Shown here in pieces: positions 11,001-23,000 of a DNA stretch of 29,573 bases. Both the position numbers and the translations under genes were made by a program. How positions within the stretch are numbered: position 1 is the first letter of the stretch; the number at the start of each line of letters is the position of its first letter. The stretch lies in assembly GCA_009801015.1 (NCBI GenBank), contig VHZZ01000584.1, positions 190,882 through 220,454 on the forward strand, given 5' to 3'. The notes beneath the pieces were generated by a model. That model saw nothing but the letters and a program-made list of their open reading frames with translations, had not been told where the DNA came from and searched no databases. This stretch comes from Silene noctiflora (Eukaryota > Streptophyta > Magnoliopsida > Caryophyllales > Caryophyllaceae).

Positions 11001-14000
11001 CAAGATGATTTGATTTATTTTATTTTTAATAAAATGACTTCTTGGCAATTGGCATCTTTTTGTGTTTTAAACAGTTTTCTTTTTTCTTTTTCTTTCTTTT
11101 TTTTTTTCTTTTCTTTGACCCTCTTGTCCTGCATAATCAGGTTAAGTGGCAGAAACAAAAGAGATGGATGTTTTCAACACCTTGGTTCTCGTTGGAGTCT
11201 CTATCTGCTAAGACTGCTTCTGGGGATCCATTGCGTCTGAATTATTCCGCATCTTCAAGTTTTATTGACATCTCTAGCAGCAACGACAGTGCTTGTGCGC
11301 TTTGGAAAATCGTTTCTCATAAGCACGAGGGTTATCAGGATGATACTGATCTGCGCCCTCTAAGTTACATGACTAGGAATACCTTCTATCTTGTCAATAA
11401 GAAGAGTGATTGTGCTGCTGCTTTCATTCATGGTGCTTTTGAGTTTGTTAAAAAGCCTGGAAATCTTTTCAAGTTCAAGATTTTCCCTGGCCTTTCTTTG
11501 ACTCATGATATATTGCCATCTGAAAGTCCTGCGCCCATGGAATCTCAAAGTATACCAGACCAAATTCATACAGTCCCTTGTATAAGTTTGACAGTTGAGA
11601 AGGTGTCCTTGACTATTGTCCATGAACTGTCAGATGCCAGGGACAATATACCCCTTCTTCAAGTAACCACTGATGATACTGAGCTCACTGTTCAAGTCCT
11701 TCCTCAGAAAACCAGATTGATAAGCACCTTCACAACTATGCTTTATTACTTCGACGCATACAATTTTATTTGGCAAGTGTTTAGTGTGTGTAATAAAAAA
11801 CTTCTCTTTAACACGACAATCAACTTATTTTATTTGTGCTTACATCACTGTTTGTCTGCCAATATACAGGAGAGAACTTACTCAGCCCATTGAAATCTGT
11901 ATTTATTGGCGATCAACAACTCATTCTATCGTTGAAGAAAAATCTAGTCATGGGATGCACTCTCGCCTTTATGTCAGAGTGCAGGAGGTTAGAAAGAATC
12001 AGACTACAATTTATCACTTGAGCGGCAAATGAGCAATTTTCTGTGGTTCTTTTCGTGGCATATTTCTCTCATATCTTGTGCTAATTTTTCTTGCCTTTTG
12101 TAGCTGGATTTTTCATTGACAGAGCTTTCATTGGACATATTACTGTATCTAATTGGAAAACTTGATTTGGCTGGGCCTTTTGCCGTGAAAAGTTCTTCCA
12201 TTCTGGCCAATTGCTGCAAGGTCATCGAACATTTTATGCCACTGCAAAGAATGGCAAGTACAATATCGGTGCTTGTGGATTTGTTTTCATCGTTTGAAAT
12301 GGTTTGCAGGTGGCAAATCAATTGGACGTCGACCTTCTTTGCCATTTTGACAATTCGCAACCTGCAAGAGTGGGAAGGAATCTGTCAGCTGACTTTTTCC
12401 TAAGGTTTCTCCTTTTTCTTGAGGTGTCTTCATTTTCAACTTTGTGCTTAGCATTAGAGACTTAGATATTTTGCACTCGCTCCGCCCAAGTGAGAAGTTA
12501 TCTATTTACATTTTAAGGTGTATTAGCGAATACGAGCAGTTATCTATATCTACATTTGCTAAACTTATTCATTGCACAATGACAATTACCCCCCACCTTC
12601 TTTATTCTTTCATTTCTGATAGTACATTGCCACTTGTCAGTGGGGGATAAATTTTAATAATAGTTGTTTTTTTACTTTATCTAACTTGTCCTTGGTCTTT
12701 GGTCCAAAAGCAATAGATAGCTTCTCACTGGGACGGAGGGAGTATTTTTTTTTCTAGTGAAACTTCTTCCAAAGAAAGCGAGAGCTGGGAGACTCCATTT
12801 TGTATGTGGAATGATGCTTAGTTTGGAATTAATTTGGTGGAACACGAGTGTTTATGTTAGTTTGTTGTCCCCTTATTAAACATAAACATGAATGAGCCAA
12901 AGACTCATTATTCTTTGGTTCTGGATTATGATGAAATAAAGCAAAATGGCTCACTAAAGTGGCTGCACTTCTTTCGATTGTGAAGTAGCAGTCTTCGATG
13001 CGATTCTCAACGCACTTTCATCTTGGGTCGTTCGAAAATACCCTCTTTGTTTTGCTGACACTAAGGTAAGGCTGTGTACATCCGCCCCGCCTTATCCTGC
13101 AATTTGCGGGAGCCCTCGTGGGGGTAATGTTGTTGTTATGGCCTATGGGGATGTAATATTAAGCATGTGGTCATCTAGGCTATGTTTATCAAAGATCACA
13201 TGACTGAACCGACCGGTCAAGTGCCAAAAAGTGAATAAAGAAAAGAGGAAAATAAGAAAAAACTGTATGACCGGTTGACTAAAATGGTTGTCAGAGGAAC
13301 ACCTTGACCACTTCTCTTGCCCTTCTTCGTGACCACCATGTGGCATGTGCTGATTGGTTGAAACATTTTAATTTATTAAAAACAAAGAGAGAGGCGCCAT
13401 TAGCAGAAATCATATGGTCATAATTACATGAGCAACTCATCATTGCCATGTGGCAAGTCATTTTTGCTCATCACAGTTTTTAAGAGGAGAAATATTTGGT
13501 GTAAAGGGAGGTCAAGGTGGTTATTGATAAACACTGTATAAATGGAGTAGGTTATGTAAATAGGTTAAAAATTTAAAACTAATAATTTTATTGGTGACCT
13601 AGTTTAAGGAAGGTCATTGATAAACATAGTCATGGCTTTACAAAGTAAAAGGTTGTTATCATAGAAGCCTTACTCAAATCTGCCTTTTTTTTCAAGAGTT
13701 GTCGTCCTCTTGTAATTTGTAATTTGTAAGGCGTAAGACTGTAAGAGGTTTCTGCTCTGGAGCCCCATTGTGAACAATCCTGTGCGATGGCCAATATAAC
13801 CTGTGCCACATAACTTGGTTGTGGAAGATGGACAATTGGTCATTTTCCTGTACTTCATGTGTTTATAAATTATAAGATAATTATATATATGCTGCTGCTC
13901 CCACTGGACATGCATGCCTTAGTATTACTGTAGTTCTTAAAATGTTCTTCATTCTAGGCACCTTGTGGATCAGTCTCTGGAGGCATCCTGCGCGATGGTT

Positions 14001-17000
14001 TGTCTTGAAATTCCTGGAACGTCTTCAACTTCTTTAATTCGTGTACCTCTTGTAAAAACTCAAGTTTTTGCTTGGAGAACCCGTATTAAGTCGTTACAAG
14101 GTAAGTGTTTAATATATTATCTTGATGTAACATGGGTTAGGGTTTTTAACACACACACAAAAAAAAGGAAAATAAAACAGCCTTCATAAAGGTTAGATGA
14201 CTGCGGTTTATGACCTCTGAAACAATTGTACCATGACTGTAACAGGCAGTTCCACACTCCAATTGTAGTAATCCAGTAGTAGAGCTTGAGTAGCTCATAA
14301 GATCTTGATGCTTCTATATATGTTCGCAACTTCAAATCTGCAACAGTTGAACTTGTATGGTTTCTTAAAGTTGGATGTCATTTGGCTTGACAGATACACA
14401 AACCCATCCAGGGCCATTTATTGTTTTTGACATTTCAAAGAATGTTGAGGTACGAGTTTGTAGCTAGAATTTTTTATGCTATATGCTGTAGGGTATTGAT
14501 GTGTCTACCCATAATAATTCATATTTATGACATACAGGAAGGATTGTCACTTACTATCTCCCCTTTGTTAAGAATTCATAACCAAACTGGCTTTTCTGTG
14601 GAACTGCGTATTCAAAGAGCTGGTTCAACAGAAGTTGAATCTGCATCTGTACTGCTCAAAGAAGGTGACATCGTTGATGACTGTGTAGCGGCATTTGATG
14701 CAATAAGTTTGGTTGGTGGGCCAAAGAAAGCACTGCGGTCATTAGGCGTTGGTATGCTTTGCTATGTATTCTCTTTTAGTTCTCTCTTACCTCCAAATGT
14801 TGTAGATATTCTAATTTGATTTCCTCTATGTTTTTTCACTTTTCGATATTATCAAGCTATTAACCGGTAGCTGCAATTTCCTTCTTTTCTCTATTTATTT
14901 CTAATTTGTCGTACGTAGTGCGTACTGCACATGACTTCTTCTGGGATGTATGCCGAGAAGTAATTGTGATTGCTGTTGAAGTCTTTGTAGCATTTTATGC
15001 TGTGTGCTGTCCATTTGGGCTGATTTTGTTTATAGCTGTATAGTACATCTGTCCTGTATAAAGTTATACTAATTGACTCTTGGGCCTTGCACAATCGTAG
15101 ATGTGCTATGGAGTATAATGTAAACATGAGGTCCTGAGGTTGATTCTTTGCAAGCTTCTTTTATATTTGAATAAGTTTTACATTGTTCCTCTGGCTGAAG
15201 TGATGATGGCATCCCAGGGAGTTGAAGTAAGAATTGTGTCGACTTTTATCCTTTTTCTTTTTTTTTTTTTTTCTTTTTTTTTTTCAATTTTGACCTCCTG
15301 GGTTGGTTCACATAGTTAGACTTGAATGTATAAATTGTGTGTCTCTGGTTGTGGGAGCAATTTGATCTGAGATTATCCCTCTTGATTCAGTGCGTGTGAC
15401 CCTTAAGTTATAAAAAAAGATGGCTAACATGGTGTACATGGTTTGCACTGGGGTTTACCTAGTGCGCACTAAAGGTTGCGGTTGAGAATTCCACCGTTAT
15501 CCAAGAACAAAGATAAAATGTTAATTTCCTTGTCCCACCAAACTCTCTAAGTTTCTTGACCCTGTAGTTTTCCAGCTTATTCTCTGTGCAACTTGATATC
15601 TGTAAATATACGAGCAATATGACGCTTAAACGTGTTTGAAGTTACGTTTGACATACTTCAAAATTTCATTCCTGATGAGTCCACTTAACGTTTGTTCAAG
15701 ATGCTCTCTTAAAGAAATTAGGCGGTTGGAAATATTCTGAAAAAACTCATCTGTCTGTTGATGAGATGCAGGTAACTTTGTCTTCTCATTTAGACCTGAG
15801 ATAGATGAGTTGACAAAACATTCTTGTAATTCTACATCAGTAGACTGGTCAGACAACCTTGAAGGTGGAAAGGCTGTTCGTTTGTCTGGTGTCATTAACA
15901 AATTTAGCTACCAATTTCGAAAAGCTTTATCTGTAGACTCGAGGAAATATAACTTCAGTACAACTGGCTGTTCAGTAAATTCTGGAAATGCCCATGTGGC
16001 CAATATGCACTTCTTGGTTCAGAGAATTGCAAGAGATGTGCCAATTATGCAACCAAATGACAATCTTAAAAGTAAGATTTCACCAATTGCATTCCAAGAG
16101 CAGAAGGAAATTATCCTCCTTCCAACTGTGCGAGTATCCAATCTACTGGAATCAGATATCAACGTACTTCTTTCTGAAGCAGGTATGGTTAACTACTAGT
16201 GGATGTTAGGTATATTTGGAGCTTGTTCTCTAATGACATTGTTCTTTGATACAGAAAACTCATCAGCCGATGGCTTACTGAACATTAACCAGGCAACAAT
16301 TCCATCTGGATTGACCGTTAATTTGTATGCAAATCCTGCTGTTATATTTTTCACTATTACGCTAACCATGTTTGGATCTAGCTGCAAACCCGTGAACAGT
16401 GGGCAATGGCTCAAAAAGTTGAATAAAAAAAAGGATGGGATCCAATTTCTGGATATTGATCTTGATTTTTGCCGAGGACAATACTTTGCTTGCTTAAGAT
16501 TAGCTCGTAGTGAGAAGGGCATGCTAGAGGTAATAGTGCTATAATACACAATTGCAGCATTCTCATTATTTTATGTATTGTAGCTATGATTTGGTGATAG
16601 AGTTTTTAAGGATGAGTTAATCTATATAAGAATGTTGGTAATTATTTTGTGCTAAACTATGTGATGTTGCAGGCCATTGTTTTTACACGATACTCATTAA
16701 GAAATGAGTATGAATGTCCTCTTTTATGCTCTACAACTAACCTGAAACCTTTGCCACGGTAAGTGATACGCTGGCAACAAAAAACTTTTGTCAATACTGG
16801 TTTGTTTGACTGGAAACTTCATTACATACAGTGATATAATGCAGGGATCAGACTGATAGGCATTCCACCACCACTCCTCCACATCTTGGGTCCTTTTTGC
16901 CTCCGAAGTCCATCAGATCCTGGTACATGAAGTAAGATATCTCTCTGTTTTTTTTTCTCCTCCGTGGTCGTGTTAATTAGTTCATTGAATGATTTTACCC

Positions 17001-20000
17001 CTCACCGCTTCTTAAAGAACTCAAGATGGGAAAAAGTGGGAAATGAACGGAACGAAATGAGATCTGCCATGTATTCTTTTTGGCAGATCAAGTAAGGTGT
17101 CGATGACATTATTTGATGAAGAATCCTCTGAATCAACCTTGGACTTAGATGCACTGTCAGGACGGTCAGAGATCAGTTTTACTAAATTACAAGGATCTGG
17201 ATTTACACAATCGGTCAAGTTGGGGATATCTTTGGGGCCATTAACAAATCAATTTAATGTGCCTGCACAAGTGGTTTCGCTGGTGCCACGATACATAGTA
17301 TCTAATGAATCAGCAGAACGGATTTTTGTCCGACAATGTTTCTTAGAGGTATGCTTATGGTCCATTTGCAGGTTTTCTTCTTTATCTGTCCTTAGATCTA
17401 ATATATAACTCATTTAATTTTTTTTTTTTTCCCGGGAAGGATGACTTGGTGGAGACGCTAAACATCAGCAGCAAACAGAAGAAAACATTATCTCTCAGGG
17501 TTGGATCTGGTGATAAACGGGATATCACTGTTTTTGACAAACTACTACGAAAGCATAAGGTTTCGGATGATGATTTCTCAATGTTTCTGCAATTTAGACC
17601 AAATGAGAGTATATTGGGGTGGTCAGGTCCAGTTTGTGTTGCTTCACTTGGACGTTTTTTCGTAAAATTCAAAAGATGTGTTGAGTCTTCTGTGCATCAG
17701 TCAGCTCATTCAACAAGAGAAGATGATACGACCTGGGAATATGGGGCTGTTCACGTGGTTGAGGAGGCTTCTACATTTGTTTTGAATTTTTATAAACCAC
17801 CTGATATCGCCTTGCCTTACCGAATCGAAAATCATTTGTGTGATGCTTCTATCAATTATTACCAAAAGGTTTTCTCCCGCCTACACCTACCAATATTTCT
17901 TTAAGCATCCATGATGCTGTATTCTTTTCTGACTACTTGAAGCTTCCAGGACACATTTGAGCCAGAGACTCTCGCATCAAGAGCAAGTGTCTATTACGTC
18001 TGGGATGACTTGACCCGACCACGTAAACTGGTGGTTAAAATTAATGGTAATTTCCTCCTCCCTTAATTTACTTGTAGTTGATATCACCGTAATCAAAGAC
18101 TCATTACTCTTTGGTTCCGGTTTATGATGTTATAAAGCAAAATGGCTCACTAAAGCGGTTGCGCTTCTTTCTCTTGTGAAGTACCAGTCGTTCGATTCAA
18201 TTCTCGATACAATCTTGAGTCATTCGAAAACTGTCTCTTTGTGTTGCTAACACAAGGGTGAGGCTGTGTACATCCGACCCCCCCCCCCCCCAACCCACCC
18301 TGCAAGTCGCGGCGGGAGCTATTGAGGCACTGGGGTAATGTCATTGTTGTTGATATCATTATTTGGAGTAGTTAAGATTATATTTTTGGGTCATTCGGAA
18401 GCAGCCTTTTTGTGTTGCTGACACGAAGGTTAGGCTGGGTCCATTTGACTCCCCTTACCTCGCAAGTTGCGGGAGCGCTTGAGGCACTGGGGTAATGTCA
18501 TTGTTGTTGATATCATCGTAGTCAACAATTTTGACATTTCTTGCTTATCTCTACCTTTTAGGTGTTGAGATGCTACGTGAAATCAGCTTGGATAAGTTGC
18601 GGCCTTGGAAACCTTTTCTCCGGAGCCGGCAACAGAGGGAGCAAGCTTCTATGTTACCATCATATAGCAACATCTACAGAGGAACTAATGTTCCGATGAA
18701 GGGTATCAACGTGGAAAAGCTGGGGTATGAAGTCCATGCCGATGGTCTTACTCGTGTGTTGCGCATTTGTCATTGGCCTGGTAGTCATGTAGGAGACAAG
18801 AATTTCCATTCAAGCAAGATGGTTCAGTTGAGAGTTTCTTATTTTGCCATCCGTTTACTTGAGCGTTTCAAGCGGGTGAGTGAAGTCAGTACAAATATTT
18901 CTGGTCATTAATGAAGCTACTGATTGTGACTTATGACCATTATGAGTATTGAGTAACATTGTACATACAGCTGAAATTGTTGGTTTGCGTGCTAACTATG
19001 TAGCACTGATCTATTACTTAGAGCATGTTTGACCTAATTTGCTTAAAATGAGTTTCTATTTTTTAAGCTTAATTTTTCAAAAGTAGTTTTCAAGAAACAG
19101 AAACATCAAATTGATGCTTCTATTTTTATGGGCAAAAACATGGTATTTGAGCTTTTGAGAATCTACTATTAGCTTTTAAATTTATGATATGTTTGGCCAA
19201 AAAGTATTTTTAAGTCCCAAAACACTTTGAAAAGCAAGGCCAAACACACACTTAATGGACATGATAATTACTCTATATTCCGATTGACTTGTATCGGACT
19301 CCTAAATATATTTTTTATGTGCTACCTCGAGCAAATCTAGAGCAGAATTTATGAGATACACAGAATACGTTCTTTCATTTGTGAGTAGCTTTGAAATCCC
19401 GTGATCACCTGTTCCATAGGAATGCTTTACTTGGAATGAAATTGGGTTGTGTATGTACCAGGTTATTGTATTATTTGTGTTGTTAGTATCTTCTTTGAAA
19501 ATCGGTAATTTTCAATTTGTGTTCTTGTTTCTAGTTATCTTTATATAAGCCTCTTTATTTGAAATATTGTAACCTGTAGCGTTCCTTGTAATTTTTTGTA
19601 GGATGTAGCTGACGATGCAGACGTCAGTGATCTGTCAACTTACACACCAATTATAATTGGAAGATTAGTGAATATCAGTCTTGATTCTATCATCCTTGAT
19701 GAACGGAAGTACAACCAGTTTAGGGTACAGGTAAGTTGATTCTTTCTCCTTTTCGTTCTTCGTCTCGCACTGCCTTGCTAATTTTGCCATCTCTCAGACC
19801 CAGTATAAGCTTGTGCTTTTTTCGTGGGAGTGTTTATATTATTCACTCGTTTATATTTTCTGTAATGACAGTCAATGAATGTGGACGAAAAATGGGCCGG
19901 AGCTCCTTATGCAGCTATGCTGAGGAGACATTTTACTTCCGTCTATGATGCAGATGACTCCATATTGCTTGTTGTCTTCGTCTTATATTCAACTAGCTCT

Positions 20001-23000
20001 ACAGTCCGAGAAGTGAAGTATTCATCAATTGTTCTGCAGGTAAGGAAGGCATACTTGCTAGCTACTGGAACACGCCTTTCTTATTCCCTGTTATTTCTTC
20101 ATCAATACAATTGTCATAGTTTATTGACCACTTTGGTTCTGCGCAGCCAATTGATCTAAACCTCGATGAGGAAACCTTAATGAAAATCGTACCATTTTGG
20201 AGAACATCTCTTAGTACAAATACCCAGAGTCAACAGTACTACTTTGACCATTTTGAGGTCCACCCAGTTAAGGTGTGGTTTGTTATGTATAACCTTCCTT
20301 TATGAATTAATATGAGTAATAGTCATAGTTTCTATGTGGATTTGAACTGATATGTACATTTTCTGTATCTTTTTTTTCCTTACGTTGAGATCATTGCGAG
20401 CTTTCTTCCGGAGGATTCTTACTCAAGTTATAGCTCAGGACAAGAGACATTGAGGTCTTTGTTACACAGTGTTATTAAGGTAAAGCGGTGATTAATTAAG
20501 TTATTCGATTAGTGACTGGCAATGTTATGGCCAAGACCAACCTGGCCCCTACAGACTACAGTGACAATGTGGTGAGAATTCAAAAGTTGAGGGAGAGCTT
20601 TTAAATTTCAAATTTGAAATATCACTTCAAAAACTTACCATCATGTATATTAAAAATAGGAAAAAATCAGCCGAGACGGCTGATTTGTAACACGCGTCGG
20701 CCAACTCGGTCCGATGCGACACACGAAAGGCCCAAGATGACATAGTTATAACTTGTAATTAATCTTCTAATTGGATTCATTCTTACCATGATAGGAAATA
20801 GACCATAGACGATAAAATATGTACAAAAGCTTGACAGGTCGTATGTAATTTTTATCATTTTACTTCTCTCTTTCTTAATTATTTGTATGGAACAGATTCC
20901 GCCCGTAAAGAATCTCGTCGTAGAACTTAACGGAGTCTTGGTCACTCATGCTTTGGTAACAACTCGCGAGCTGCTTTTGAGATGTGGACGACACTATTCA
21001 TGGTAAGTCTAATTATGGTTGCTGCTACCTTATGCTGTGCTACTCTTTGCGTATATGAAGTAAAAAGTTGTCCTTTAGGTACGCTATGCGAGCTATCTAT
21101 ATTGCGAAGGGAAGCCAATTACTTCCGCCAGCTTTTGCATCAGTTTTCGATGATTTAGCCTCCTCCTCTCTGGATGTTTTCTTTGATCCTTCCAGCAGCT
21201 TGTTTAATGTTCGAGGTCTCACCCTAGGTACCTAGTCCCTCTTTGTTACTTTTGTATGGCATTGGATGCACTTTTCTTTTGATGAATCAATTACGTAGTT
21301 GATGTATAGTCGTTGGATACATGTGGTTGATGATTTTCATCGTGCATTTTTTCTTCTGTGAAATTAAACTGACAATTAGAATGATTGTAATAAATCAAGC
21401 ATGAACTGAAGTCACCTTCATGACTTATGCTTGCAATGATAAAGTCTATTCTAGACAATTTTTTCTTGGAGAGTGGAGACCTCAGACCCTTGAAGGAAAG
21501 ATTTGGAGGGTCTGATGTTCCAAGGACAGAAGGCCCAAATAGACAAGTCACAAATGTATATCCACTGATATGTACTGTAGCAAAATTAAAACTGGTCATT
21601 CTGGAAAGTGATTGCTGTCTTAGGCTCTTAGCGCTCGGAAGAGTGGAGTGACCTTCTTCATATTGTGAAGTCTGACTCTTGCATGATTGGGTTAATTTGC
21701 TTTGTCCACAATCGTAGTTGATGGATCTGACGGATCCAACAAGTTTTAGAGGAAAGAACAGCGATCTTTCGCTGATCTTATTACCATATTATATTTGAGT
21801 GTTAATACTTGGTACTCTTTGCTCACCTCATTTTTTTTGCTCACGTCATTTCTAACACCAACTTTATGAAGCAAGTTTCTAATTTCTTGACTTCTGAGAC
21901 AGGGACATTTAAGTTAATCAGCAAATGCATTGAAAATAAAGGCATTTCAGGGACAAGGCGGTATTTTGGTGATCTTGGCAAAACTGTGGGTTTCCATTCT
22001 TCAACTTCGTACCCCCTTTCTGTCTACAGCTTCTGATCGTAAGCTTTTTTTCAGTTTAAAAATGCAGGATCCAACATACTTTTTGCTGCAGTGACTGAAG
22101 TCACAGACTCAGTACTCAAGGGTGCAGAAAGTAGTGGCCTCAATGGAATGGTATTTTAACCTTCCAATGCTTGTTAGGTTCTCTTCTTTGTATATAACTA
22201 ACTCATGTCATGCCAGCTGACTAAAACACGTGAACCTTCATATAACTATAGGTAACAGGTTTTCATTATGGAGTACTTAAATTAGCCATGGAACCATCAG
22301 TTCTGGGAACAGCATTCTTGGAAGGAGGGCCTGACAGAAAAATCAAGCTTGATCGTAGTCCAGGAGTTGATGAGGTAAATCTCAATAAGCATGGATTTGT
22401 ACAGTCTGTAGACTAGTGGTGCAAGTGATTTATGTATTTGTTGTGATGTCTTATATATACTATGTAGGACCTATTAGAGAATATTATATTTTCTTAATAC
22501 TCTAATATAATATTCTCTAATACACTATAATATTCCCTAATACACTATACTATATTTGTCCTAAAAGAGTGAAAAATTTCACATACTTTACTTGCTTTGG
22601 TACAGGTGGGACTAGTTGAGAGTATATATTTAAGAAGTATGGAATTATTCAATCTTTCCCGATATGCAAAGAAAAGAAGTGGGAACTTCATACCAATACA
22701 TGTCAAAAAGAAATATGGGAACATAACCTCATTACGGAGGGATTATGAGTGTCTAATCTAGTAATCTCTGTTTAGAGAAGCATATGTGTGTATTTGTTTA
22801 GATCTCTTGAAAGCGTCACATATTCTGGACCAGCTTCTTTTTCTTACTCGCCATTTAAACCCTCCTGTTTTGCAGTTATATATTGAAGGATATTTACAAG
22901 CTATGTTAGATGCAATTTATAAGCAGGAATATCTGAGAGTCAGAGTCATCGATGACCAGGTTTCTTCGTCTCCTCCTTTCTCTTTGGTTCGTGTCTCTGT

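Larger units (their letters stand above)
9401..11140. other. Intron 9, 1.74 kb, longest intron
   Basis: Consensus donor gtatgt follows TTCAGG at 9400, and the acceptor is cataatcag at 11140. The intron contains two SINE-like segments (listed separately), a T run near 10649-10668 and another T-rich stretch (11080-11120) close to the acceptor that serves as the polypyrimidine tract. I found no coding segment that would add an exon: the protein reads continuously from GALFR into VKWQKQKRW. Confidence 0.7.

Noticed and set aside
15794..16182. Alternative start of exon 17 at the AG ending 15793
   Set aside because: The phase does not match the exon 16 end; starting at 15772 keeps the frame and the family sequence.
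22067..22150. Alternative acceptor AG at 22066-22067 for exon 32
   Set aside because: It would put exon 32 out of frame and reach a TGA after eight codons; the acceptor at 22054 gives the conserved AGSNILFAAVTE.
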